Source: Pelecanus crispus (taxonomy: Eukaryota > Chordata > Aves > Pelecaniformes > Pelecanidae). From it: a DNA stretch of 64,000 nt. The DNA lies in the NCBI RefSeq assembly GCF_030463565.1, contig NC_134644.1:103226765-103290764 (forward strand), given 5' to 3'. The position numbers and the translations under genes are program-made. Positions 1-9,652 of this stretch are shown one piece after another. The notes beneath the pieces were generated by a model. The model searched no databases. It worked only from the letters and a program-made list of their open reading frames with translations, and was not told where the DNA came from. Numbering within the stretch: the first letter of the stretch is position 1; the number at the start of each line of letters is the position of its first letter.

Positions 1-2291
1 TTGGATGGTAGTACAAGACAGAGATAGAAGCTCTTCAACACCAAAAGCAAATTAAATGAACATATAAGGACTGGAAGAATGAACTTTCTCAATGAACAAT
101 TAAAAGTCCACAAGTGCTGCCTCACAACCTAGTTGAGTGTGATGGTTGCTAAGCCTTCAAAAACTAGTCACCAAAGTTACCAAACCTCTGCAATACAACC
201 TACTCTTGTAGTGCTGCCTCAGAACATCACATATTGCTTCTAGCACTCTACTTTATCAGTACTACAAAACAGTGTGTAAACAGAGCAACTAAGTTCAGCA
301 GTATGAATTTTAAGGTTTCCTCCTTATTAAATCAGAATCCTGTGCAATCCTCAAACCCCTAGCATTGGCAAGGCCATAAGGAACACATAACCTCCAGACT
401 ACAGTACTTACCATAGAAGACCTACATCTGGGTCATAATAATAGTCAGTTCAAAACCTACATAGCCTAGCACAAACAGGGAAAATCCATCTTCAGCTGCA
501 TGACTTCAGGTCGGGCATACCAGACAGCGTCTATGACCCTATTTACAGTCAAATGCCGACCCTGCTCCCCAAAAGCTGTATCACCTTCTGCCCTTATTCT
601 TTCCTGCTCTTCACTTACCCCTCATTATCTCACAGTATGCATACTATTAGACCACTCTTTCTGCAGGGCTTCTGAGCAGTTTGGCAAGTCGCTACTGAGC
701 GGTCACATAAGCCGGTGCTGAAGGGGAAGTTTGCTAGTTTTGATGGAATAGACTTTGCAGCACTTAGGATCTTTAATGACTTTAAGGCAGTGAGTTACAA
801 CAGCATTAACCATGACATGCGTGACAACCGTAGGAACGTTACTAATAACATGAGAATGCTAAGTTTACTTGTAAACAGGGTACATTACTTGACCAGTTAG
901 AAGTTCATATGAATGTACTGAACTGAATGAGCTGTGGTAAGAAACTTAAGACAAAGGACAATGACCACTGACAAAGACATCGCAAAAGTGTATCTCAAGA
1001 AATACTGGACAAAACCATCTGCTACCAACATTTGTAACAAACAATCAGGAGTTTATTTTGCTGAACAAGCGTGGGGTGGAGGGGACACAAGTTCTTAAAG
1101 AAGATTCTCCCCAACACTAAGTAACAAAATTCTTTGTCTGAGCTAAAGTTAATGAATTGGAAAGACAATTTAGAAGGTCTATGGAAAGTTTACATCTACC
1201 AAGACTTCCGTCTAGAAGATGCTGAATCCAGACATACTCATTTAACAGTTTTGAGACATTCCCCAAGACTTCTCAGTAACTCTGATGGCTAAATTCCAGT
1301 CAGTGCAACTAAAAAGAACTGAAGGGCTTAACTAAGAGCTGCTAAGATGAATGTGGTTTAGATGCAGGGGACTGCCACATGTAACTTCTAGTAAAGGAAC
1401 TGCATCATTTCCCACAAGAGAAGAGTTGAGCAAAAACTGAATACAGAAAACTCTATTTAAACATATAAAACACCCCCCCCACTTTTTTTTTTTTTTTTTT
1501 AACTGCAGGGGTGACTGAACACTAGAACAGGTTGCCCAGAGAGGCTATGACATCTCCATCCTCGGATATATCCAAAACCCAACTGGAGAAGGTCCCAAGC
1601 AACATGCTCTAGCTGACCCTACTCTGAGCAGGGGCGCTGGACTAGCAATCTCCAGAAATCTCATCCAACTTCATCCTTCTGTAATTCCATTATTGAAGTT
1701 TCTAAGTCCTCATTTGTTTGAGTGCACAAAATCACTGGATGTACTGCAACACCAAACTTTCAGGTGCTCAAGTTACTCTAACATGGTAGAGAGCACCACC
1801 AGAAAATTTAACCATGAGTGAATTTTTTGGAGACAATAGCTACTGGCTTATCTCAGCGTAGCTCCAGTATCAGCTGTGTTCAGTATGCTCACTTCCCTAG
1901 AAGATATCAGAAGCTGCTCTGGGGTCCTAACACAACTTCTTCAGCTTAGCGAGTCAAATTGCTCATGAGACTGCTCCCACCACAGCTGGTGCTGCAGTGA
2001 TGTCCTCCATATCCACCCAGAAGGAAGAAGCAATGGAATCCAAATATTGTCTGGTGGAATAGAAGTGAGTGCTTGGCAAATACTTCTGCCAGAGGGGAGT
2101 CTCAAAACCCAGATCCACCCTCTGCAGTTACCACAGTTGACCACGTAAGTTAAACAGTCACTGATAGAGTCCTTTTGTGAATTTATACTTTTTCATTACA
2201 GCAAGCAACCTGTGACAAAATCTTAATTAAAACAACATTGAAGATTACTGTTAAAACTGTTAAATGTAATTAAAGGTATTCTATTACTCAC
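1..2291 (-). other. CLPTM1L: CLPTM1L intron 5 (partial)
   Basis: AT-rich sequence without a recognisable CLPTM1L exon on the minus strand. It holds a C8 run followed by T18 (1473-1500) and an old antisense CR1 tail. The 1905-2140 stretch is slightly richer in GC and open in one minus frame, but it resembles no CLPTM1L residues, so I treat it as intronic. Confidence 0.75.
1500..1690 (+). mobile_element. Degraded CR1 LINE 3' fragment
   Basis: The stretch contains AGAACAGGTTGCCCAGAGAG, then a diverged CATCTCCATCCTCGGATAT and AACTTCATCCTTCTGTAATT, in the order found in avian CR1 3' tails. It is plus-oriented, so antisense to CLPTM1L. It is heavily mutated and 5'-truncated just after a T18 run. 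Family assignment is by memory of the CR1 consensus. Confidence 0.75.
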
Positions 2292-2370
2292 CATCAAATC
2301 TTTCACTCTGTTGCTTAGCTGATCAATAAATAATATTGGAAGGTAATGCACTGTCTTCCCCAACTGAACC
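2292..2370 (-). CDS. CLPTM1L: CLPTM1L exon 5
   Basis: 79 nt, residues 205-231. It reads VQLGKTVHYLPILFIDQ, then LSNRVKDLM after the split Met codon. The donor is TTGATG|GTGAGT. The acceptor that preserves the protein is CATCCTAG|GGTTCAG at 2371-2372, and it lacks a pyrimidine tract. A stronger-looking acceptor (TTTTCTTTTTAG) lies 40 nt upstream at 2411-2412 but would lead to an early stop. The next exon is not visible in 1-2291, so intron 5 runs off the left edge. Confidence 0.92.
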
Positions 2371-5300
2371 CTAGGATGTTTAAACATGGATTTTATATGA
2401 CTGTAGTGATCTAAAAAGAAAACTACTTTTATTCAAATTAGCACTCATTCATCACTTTCAGATCTACCCGTGTTGATATTTCCCACCACCTGTTCAGGCT
2501 TTTAACACACAGCAAGAAAGAAGCCACTAGCCTAGAGTCTTTCACTGAGAGATGTCTGTATAAAAAAATCAGGCATGTCATATTTCTCCTTTTAAGTTTG
2601 TTTTTACTTTTCTGTAGACAGACAGATTAAGCAAAAAAAAAAAAAAAAAAAAAGACAAATGAAATTGATTGTGATGATGCTGAAGCTGTTGCATGACCAA
2701 GGGTAGAGGAAATTAAAAAGTTTGTTGAAGAGAAACGTGCTGAAGTTTACCACCATATATTTGTATCCTTTGTCTCAAGTATCCCTCTCCTACTGCAACA
2801 ATGACAACTCTCCACCATCTCCCCCACCCCTCTGCACCCCCAATGATATCTATCAGGTCAGCAACAGCACATGCTCTAGCTAGCATGGGACTATGAACAC
2901 GATGGCTGGTACGCATGCAGGAAGGCTAGATACTACTGGAGAGAGTGCACAAGGAGCAGAAATCTTCTCTGCCTTCTCCTCAACAGCAGCTCTCTTTTGG
3001 ATTTCTCTGCCACCTCACCAACCTGCATGAAACCAACAGAAACTTCCCAGCCTTTGAGCCCTCTACAAAATTGACCACTGGAAAGTTATTTAGTAGATTA
3101 TGACTGTATGCAATTGCTTTGTCAGTATCTTAGAAAAGTATTTAGCCTAATGCCCTAAGAAGGACAAATTCTTCAAGTTCTTCACTAGAAAGGCAGTTAT
3201 CTACACTGTGATGTCCTTGGTAAAAGTCTATGGAACTAGAATAATGGACCTTTTGAAAGCCTGAAAGTTGGATTTTAGTTGTTCACAAAAGAAAGAAGTC
3301 TCCATGCATGCTGAGAAAGACTGCATACTAAATATACAATGGGCAACAGTAATATAGAAAAGTACTAAATTGAGGCTCAGAAATACTGCTTGGTTATTTA
3401 ACTGAAGAGGTTTAGATTTCTATAACTACAATTAAATCTACTATTAGAGGAGGTAATTGCAGCAGGCTATTTCATATCCAAACTATTTCCTGTATAATGC
3501 AATGACAAAACAGCACTGATGCATATCTAAACATGACCAGAATAAATATCCTTGTTCATCAACCCCAGTCCAACCCCTTCTTGTTATGGGCCTATCTTAT
3601 GAGTTACTGAGTTTATCTATTCTGGCTGGGAAGCTATCCCAGAACCCCAGGGTCTGCTGATCAAGCAACTACTTGTGGATTTAAGAGGATACTTGTAGAG
3701 AAAGGCATCAACATACAGCAGCACAAGCCAATACAGCACTATTTGTATGGTTAACACTGGAAGTAATTTAAGCAAGCTGTGAACAGAAGCTACTGCCTGT
3801 ATTTAGTGGCCTAGAAACCTATCCCTGTTTTTTAGTATTTTCTTGAGAAAATGACATAATGTAGGAACACACGTTGTCAAAGTAAAATAAAGCCAGTCAT
3901 AAAGGGAGAAAAAAGATGTCACAGGAGATCAGCTGTGCCTCTTCAGCACTTGCAGTTTGTACAGATACTTTGCAGATGAAGGGTAACTGGAAAGGTCAAG
4001 GGACAGTACTTGCTTTAAAGGCCAGAAGTATGATTTGAGAACAAGGGGGTATGAAGTCTGCTGTAGCATTTTTCTTGGGTCTTTGTAGTTCTGCTTTGTC
4101 TTACTATGATAACTCCATACAAAAAAGTATTCTAAACTCTGAGCTGCCCAGGAACAAGATTATCTCCAGGAAGGTTTTCTAGTACATAATAACTTACTGT
4201 CACTACTGAAATGCAAGCATTAAGAGTTATCTATTCTTGTCTCCTAAGTGCCAGTTTAAACAGAAAATACTAAAGGAGGCCAGGGACGATTTTTGAAGAA
4301 ATGTGCAGCAAGTTTATAATAACAAATCTAGCAAAATTAAGTCATCGACTTACATCTTCATGTAACGGTGAACATCAGCAGGGAGGGACGATCCATCAAA
4401 CACAAAATCTTCCACCATGACATTTAAGGTTAATCTTGACCTCCAGTGAGAGACAGGTTCATCTAGAGCATTGGTCTGTTTTTCTGCTTCAATTTGCTTT
4501 AAAAATACAATAAACATACATACTGCTAAACAATACAGAATTTTGAACAGGGTAATACTCGTGACTCACGGAACCTATGGAGTCATTAACTGTATCACAA
4601 AACAGAAGCCCACTAAGAAACATTTCACCTTAATTTTGACCAGACCAAGTATTTTGCTCAAATATGACAGAATGGATTGTAAAGACCCACCATAATCTGA
4701 CACTGAAAAACTTCAGTGCCCATTCACAGCCTTGTTCATCAAGAACAAATATTCAGCTGATTAATCTTAATACCTTAGAAGTGTGGATACTAGCCAGAAA
4801 AAGTCACTTTGAAATAAGGACCGTAGAGCAATTAGATGTTACTTCAAAACAGTCAAAAGGATGTGGATATCAACCATATTAACCATTTTTGGGAGTAAAA
4901 AGATTAGACCATTTGTTTTGAACTTCTGAGCTTCCAAACGCTGTGTCAAGCAGCACTGAAACTGAGTACAACCTCAGCTTTCAGTAGATGCTTATCCCCA
5001 GAGCATTCTGCTTGGTTTTTTTCGGACAAACACCACCTGTTCTGACTTCTAGTGCTGGACTCTAGCCTCAACTCGTTTTCAACTTTATTCTGACAGGATT
5101 TAGAAACAGCACTGCTGGCTACAGGTATATTTCAGATTCCAAAGAATAACAGAGTGAAATTCTCAAGCTCCACGAAATATGAGGCACAACAGCCATTCAA
5201 AAGTATTTCATTAAATAACACCACATTTTTTCACCCCCAGGGAGTAATCATAGCATTTGTCAAAGGATACAATCTTATTCTCTTGAACTGAGGTGGAAAG

Positions 5301-8300
5301 TAAGAACATCCTAAAGGACAAGAAGCAATTTGACATTGGTCACTCACCAATGTCAAAATCAAGTTCAGATCTCTGTTTTATAAAAGCAAAGCATATTATT
5401 TCACAGGAATCCAATTCACTCTAGAAAGCATCATGCTGTTACAGAACAATAGATTATTTCTACCAAAAGCAATGATTCCTTAAAGTAATTAGCATTAACT
5501 AGGGAAGTGTTTTAATAGCAGCCAGTGTTATAGAGGGCTCTACCTCTGCTGTGCTGAGTGGTCTGCTATTAGTGTGCAGGCTGATAATCAAGAAGAGGGG
5601 TTTTGATTTTCTTTTTCCCCTAATATCACCACTGGTGTAAAGATGCAAGCACAGCAGATGCTAACACTAGAAGTGTCTATAAAAGAAATTACTTTTTTTG
5701 CAGTTGTTCACCTCTAGATAGAAAAACCACCTACCTGTGTGGCTGACTCTCCAGTGAGCAAATTAATCTCTTCTGGTTTAGGGACCATGTACGTGGTCAG
5801 AGGACTTACTATATGCACTTGCTTACCATCATGCCAAGGCAAAATGCCAGCATGATGAAGAAATATATATGCATACAATGTGCCATTATTTCGGGTTTTC
5901 TTTGGTACAGAGACATTCACTGTCCTAAAATACAAAATAAATACATTATGAGATGACATAGCACATGCTGAAATATTTTGCTTAACATATACGGATCACT
6001 GAAGATGTTCTGGAAGCAAACAAAAAAAGAGACATTTGGGTTACCTGGCACACAACAATTAGTTCTGGTTCATATGCCCTAATGAGCCATGGCTGGATGG
6101 GATCAATTCATATACTCCAGTATGTATCACAATGTTTGCATTTCCAAAGTTTTACTATTACTTTCAAATACTTTGTCCAATTCATACTTTATTACCCTAG
6201 ATAACACAGGACTGCATCATCAGTTCTTTTGTTGTTTTCCCCTGCCGATAGGTCATAGGGCCAAAATTATCACAGCACTTGTAGAAAATAGCCTTGCATG
6301 TGCTGAATATGTATCACAGATTGTACACGACACGAAGTTTAAAAAGAAAATCACAAATTTTGCCAAGCACTTTGCATTAATAAAAGATCTTCTCAGCTAT
6401 GGCATGCAAAGCACAGAACTCTAGACAGGCGACCCAAACTTGTCACTCACCTTGTGTTAGCCAAGAAATCATCCTACTTGCTACCTTGCATAATGCCTCC
6501 TCTATTCCTGTGAATTTGCTCAGGTTATTTTGCTCTGCATACTTTCAATGGCTTAGCAGACTCAGTAAAACAATTCTTATATTTTCAGGTCTGCCAGAGA
6601 TGAAGCTTAATATGACCTAAGCTGCAGACCAACGTGTTCTTTAATTATAGAAGACACAGAACATGAAAGAACCTGGGAGACTCTGCAACAACACAGTCAA
6701 GAATACGGTGACTATTTTAAACAAAAAAAAAGCGCGAGGCAGCAAACATGAAGCACAAAACAAGTAGTTCTAATAATTTCAGTTGTATAGAGGCATACGT
6801 AGACTATAGCATTATACTCAGAAATTTGCCTAAGGACACAATCTTTTTCCGTCTTAGCACCAACATCCCTTTAGAAGATCTCGAAGCTCTAAACTACCAG
6901 AAAAAGAAGGTTTACTTTCACGATTATTAGCACTGAAACAGTTACAGAAAAGCACGTCGCTAAAACACAGGAAAAGAGAACACGGTTTGACTTCCCAGTC
7001 CTATTCCAGGTCTGAAGCCATGGCTATTAAGAACAAAACATGCAGCCAGTAGACCGGCTACGCATGTTATTACAGGAAAGGCTCAAGCACTTCCAGGCAC
7101 TTTGACTTAGATTGTCACAACGGAAAGTCATTTTTACTATTACGAGCAAAGCACACTTTTGTAAAACATTTGCCTATATGGCTGAAAACAGTACGCTGAT
7201 CCAAACTAAACAACACTTAAGCTTAGCGCATCATGCATACGTTACTGATCTAGCACAGCTAGCAAGATGAATGTTTAGAGTAGAATCTGAAAATTAAGAT
7301 AGACAATATTGGACAGCGTTCAAGATTTGTAAAATGTGCAGGAGAGAAACAAGCATTTCTGTATTTACTAGTATAGCTTTGTTTTGCAAGCTTTGTTTCT
7401 TGCAACTATGAGATGATTTTCAATATAAGGAAAGTTTGTCTAAGAGCCTATTCCTCAGCGTCAGGTGAACTTAGCACACTATTTCCATCAAGGCAGGCAC
7501 TTTGCCAATGTTTAATTTATGAAATAGTCTAGGAACCCTTAACTAAAAAGAAAAGTACTGGTTTTATTAACAGCAGCGCTTTGTCCTCAACTCTAAGGCT
7601 GAAATGCAACTAACATCTTTCCTGCCTTAATGTGGCAAATATGGTTATTGGTGTATGAAAACAAGTGTGAACTGAAGAGCCTGTAACGCATGCAGAAACA
7701 GCTTTAACCCCAAAAGAAAGAATGCAAGGACAACTCCTCTACTCTTTCAACACAACTACCGTGAACAGTCTACCTTGTTTCATGCATACTTCCATACGTG
7801 TAACTACTAGTTAGGATGCATACTTCAGAATTAAAGAAAGAACTCATGGTTTGGATACTTACCTTTCAAATTTGGACTCAATGTCAAAATCCTCCACATT
7901 CAAAACCAGATCTATATTACTCTCAGCACCAATGTTTGACCGTGTGGTAGTATACACGCTTAACTGAAATCAAAACACAGCGCAGAGAAATCAGAGTACA
8001 GAAATATTAAATTCATGCATCAGTACGCTTAGGGTACAGGCCTGTATTTCAGCTTCGCTAGTTTCCCCAGTCACACGACAGTTATATACGCTGGGGAAGA
8101 AAACAACGTACTCAAAAGATAGCTTAACGCCGCTTTCAGCTACCCCTTCCCTCCTTTTGGGGGCAGAAGCACATCGTAAGGCAGCCCCCAGGCCCGTTTT
8201 AACAGGAGGACCTATTCTCCCAAGTTGAAGTCGGAGATTTCTAAGCGGGTCGAGCCGTTTCTCCAGCCAGGCCGCTCCGCTCGGCGTACGTGCCGGCAGA

Positions 8301-8833
8301 GAGGCGAAGCCGAGCAACCCGACGCGCGTCGGCTCCAGCCGGCCCGCAGCCGGGGCACTGCCCGCCGGGCAGGGGAGGCCTGCGGAGCGCCGGCAGCCGC
8401 GGCCTTGCGGAGGCAGGAGGAGGGAGCTGCGCGCCGGGGCGGCCCAGGCGTGACCGCAGCTGTCAGCCCGCTCCGCCCGGCGCCGCCGACAGAGGAGAGG
8501 GGCCCGGGCCGGCGCTACCGCTCCTGCCTCCGGACCGGGACCGGGACCGGGACCGGAGCCCTCGCGGTACCGCGGGGCCCGTCCGGCGGGCGCTCAAGGG
8601 CCGAGGCGGGGTCCGGCCGCCTCCCTGGGCGGCAGCGGCTGCGCCCCGCTCACCTGCAGCTTGGGCCTCCGCGCCAGGTAGGGCCAGACGCACCCGGCCG
8701 CGCCGCCCCCCGCCGCCGCCGCCGCGGGGCAGGGCCGCGTGTAGACGATGCCGTACATCACCCAGCACGTGTGCGCCACGTAGACGGCGAACACCCCCAC
8801 CACCAGGCTGGTGAACGAGCTGCGGCTCAGCAT
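2292..8833 (-). CDS. CLPTM1L: CLPTM1L, 5' half (exons 1-5), partial
   Basis: CLPTM1L (CLPTM1-like, also CRR9) is a multi-pass ER membrane protein reported to flip glucosaminyl-phosphatidylinositol across the ER membrane during GPI-anchor synthesis. Five exons (8833-8654, 7963-7863, 5924-5735, 4496-4354, 2370-2292) join without frame conflict into 231 codons. The human protein has about 538 residues, so slightly under half is present. Visible parts are an N-terminal transmembrane segment at about residues 8-30 and a luminal domain carrying N-glycosylation sequons NVS and NGT. Recognisable stretches include FTSLVVGVF, TRNNGTLYAYIFLHHAG, PKPEEINLLTGES and LPILFIDQLSNRVKDLM. The start is the ATG at 8833-8831, in a perfect GCCGCCATG context. 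The later transmembrane exons are outside the window. Identification is by residue-level resemblance to the vertebrate protein and is very secure. Confidence 0.97.
2371..4353 (-). other. CLPTM1L: CLPTM1L intron 4
   Basis: About 2 kb intron. It contains an A21 homopolymer (2633-2653) and a patch at about 2740-2960 with more C, open in a minus frame but without recognisable protein similarity. No mobile element was identified. Confidence 0.8.
4354..4496 (-). CDS. CLPTM1L: CLPTM1L exon 4
   Basis: 143 nt, residues 158-205 (the last codon is split AT|G). It reads QIEAEKQTNALDEPVSHWRS, then RLTLNVMVEDFVFDGSSLP and ADVHRYMKM, matching the human luminal domain with a few substitutions. The acceptor is TATTTTTAAAG|CAAATT and the donor is AAGAT|GTAAGT. 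Confidence 0.95.
4497..5734 (-). other. CLPTM1L: CLPTM1L intron 3
   Basis: 1.2 kb AT-rich intron bounded by consensus splice sites. I see no gene, repeat family or RNA in it. Confidence 0.85.
5735..5924 (-). CDS. CLPTM1L: CLPTM1L exon 3
   Basis: 190 nt, residues 94-157. It contains TVNVSVPKKTRNNGTLYAY, with two N-glycosylation sequons (NVS, NGT), then FLHHAGILPWHDGKQVH and TYMVPKPEEINLLTGES. The acceptor is TGTATTTTAG|GACAGT and the donor is CACAG|GTAGGT. The frame stays open 21 nt into the intron, so a naive open reading frame overshoots the true donor. Confidence 0.97.
5925..7862 (-). other. CLPTM1L: CLPTM1L intron 2
   Basis: 1.9 kb AT-rich intron. Open frames on the plus strand (for example 6089-6424) have no recognisable similarity and no coding character. 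Nothing else was identified. Confidence 0.85.
7863..7963 (-). CDS. CLPTM1L: CLPTM1L exon 2
   Basis: 101 nt, residues 61-94 (the last codon is split). It reads LSVYTTTRSNIGAESNIDL, then VLNVEDFDIESKFER, nearly identical to the human luminal segment. The acceptor is TTTTGATTTCAG|TTAAGC and the donor is GAAAG|GTAAGT. The phase matches exons 1 and 3. Confidence 0.96.
7964..8653 (-). other. CLPTM1L: CLPTM1L intron 1
   Basis: 0.7 kb intron that changes sharply from AT-rich (below about 8150) to very GC-rich as it enters the promoter CpG island. A GGGACC hexamer tandem array lies at about 8530-8556. Confidence 0.85.
8530..8556 (+). repeat. GGGACC hexanucleotide repeat
   Basis: About four units of GGGACC/CCGGGA in tandem inside CLPTM1L intron 1, within the CpG island. 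A short array that may vary in length between individuals. Confidence 0.85.
8654..8833 (-). CDS. CLPTM1L: CLPTM1L coding exon 1
   Basis: Encodes residues 1-60, starting MLSRSSFTSLVVGVF and ending LARRPKLQ. It contains the N-terminal transmembrane segment. The donor is CTGCAG|GTGAGC and the exon ends in phase 0. Between TRPC and PYLARRPKLQ this copy carries a run of about 13 Ala/Gly residues, longer than the short human linker. The underlying DNA is a GCC/GCG trinucleotide-rich run. Larger open frames on both strands across this exon are products of the GC-rich island and are not credible genes. Confidence 0.96.
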
Positions 8834-8940
8834 GGCGGCGGCCGCCCCCCGCAGCCCCCCTCGGGATCAGCCGGGCCGCCCTGGGCCGCCGCCGCTCGCG
8901 CATCCCCCACGCAGCCAGCCAGCCGCCCCGCCCCGCTCGT

Positions 8941-8949
8941 CACTTCCGG
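8941..8949 (-). promoter_or_regulatory. ETS-family site CCGGAAGTG
   Basis: Read on the minus strand the sequence is CCGGAAGTG, the GABPA/ELK class consensus common in TATA-less CpG promoters. It lies about 110 bp upstream of the CLPTM1L ATG, where a core promoter or 5' UTR start is expected. Confidence 0.55.
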
Positions 8950-9031
8950 CGGGCGGAGGAAGCGCCGCCCCGCCGCCTAGCAACCGGCTGCGGCAGGCGC
9001 TCGCCCCGCGGGCGGCGGGCGCGTCACGGCC

Positions 9032-9039
9032 TGACGTCA
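9032..9039. promoter_or_regulatory. Perfect CRE palindrome TGACGTCA
   Basis: An 8-bp palindromic CREB/ATF consensus about 200 bp upstream of the CLPTM1L start codon, inside the CpG island. A further CGTCA half-site lies just beside it, near 9022-9026. Full CREs within about 250 bp of a CpG-island start site are often functional. Function here is inferred from position only. Confidence 0.6.
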
Positions 9040-9104
9040 GCGGGGCGGCAGGCCTGCTCGCTCCCCGCACGCCGGGCCAGGGCCGGGCCGCCGCCGAGGC
9101 GGGG

Positions 9105-9168
9105 GGAGAGGGGCTGGAGGGGGGAGAGGGGCTGGAGCGGGGAGAGGGGCTGGAGCGGGGAGAGGCGG
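9105..9168 (+). repeat. 18-bp G-rich minisatellite
   Basis: Three full copies (9105-9122, 9123-9140, 9141-9158) and a partial fourth of the unit GGAGAGGGGCTGGAGCGG. The first copy differs from the others by one base. The G runs are suitably spaced for G-quadruplex formation on the plus strand, about 270-335 bp upstream of the CLPTM1L ATG. Confidence 0.9.
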
Positions 9169-9506
9169 CTCCTGTGCGGGCCGCTGTCCTCCCGTCCGCC
9201 CCCCGGGGGCCAGCTGCAAGAGAACAGCAGCGACTTTCCTTAATTAAAAGGAATTATAATACTAAAATCCTCCAGCTATCTTACAGGAAATTACCTGTGA
9301 TACACAGGCTGAAAGGTAGCGCAATATGATTTTAAAAGTTGGGAAGGGAGCAGCAGGCGCTGACGCTGGCAGAGGGCGGCAGTACCCGCAAGGGGAGGGA
9401 CGGCGGCCACCCCTCGGCGCCCAGGGGAGCGGCCCCGGGGCAGGGCTCCCGCCGAGCACGGCCTCACGCCCTGCTCTGGCAGGCCTGAGCTACCACATGC
9501 TGAGGG

Positions 9507-9652
9507 CCCATCCCTGGCAACGCTCAAGGTCAGGCTGGACGGGGCTCTGAGCAGCCTGATCTGGTTAAAGCTGTCCCTGCTCACTGCAGGGGGGTTGGGC
9601 TAGGTGACCTCTAAAGGTCCCTTCCGACCCAAAGCGTTCGATGGTTCTATGT
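9507..9652 (+). mobile_element. CR1 LINE 3' tail, relatively intact
   Basis: The order of words is that of the avian CR1 3' end: CCATCCCTGGCAACGCTCAA, GGTCAGGCTGGACGGGGCT, GCAGGGGGGTTGGGCTAGGT, GACCTCTAAAGGTCCCTTCC, ending near GATGGTTCTATG. It is plus-oriented and 5'-truncated, and much better preserved than the copy at 1500-1690. Open reading frames that start inside it continue into unique sequence and are not genes. Confidence 0.9.

Larger units (their letters stand above)
8150..9240. promoter_or_regulatory. CLPTM1L: CpG island over CLPTM1L exon 1 and promoter
   Basis: Very high GC and dense CpG across intron 1, exon 1 and the upstream flank, in sharp contrast to the AT-rich surroundings. 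This is typical of a housekeeping promoter. Upstream of the ATG on the minus strand lie an ETS-type site (CCGGAAGTG, 8941-8949), a TAGCAAC half X-box (8978-8984) and a perfect TGACGTCA palindrome (9032-9039). No TATA box is obvious. The transcription start was not determined. GC stays raised to about 10.3 kb, so divergent transcription is possible. Confidence 0.85.

Noticed and set aside
1941..2144. 67-codon minus-strand frame as the missing CLPTM1L exon 6
   Set aside because: Its residues do not match the expected CLPTM1L segment after KDLM, and no suitable splice sites frame it.
8225..9329. Several long overlapping open frames (up to 251 codons) on both strands around CLPTM1L exon 1
   Set aside because: They are GC-driven, rich in Arg/Pro/Ala, overlap each other, and sit on a CpG island and a verified exon in another frame.
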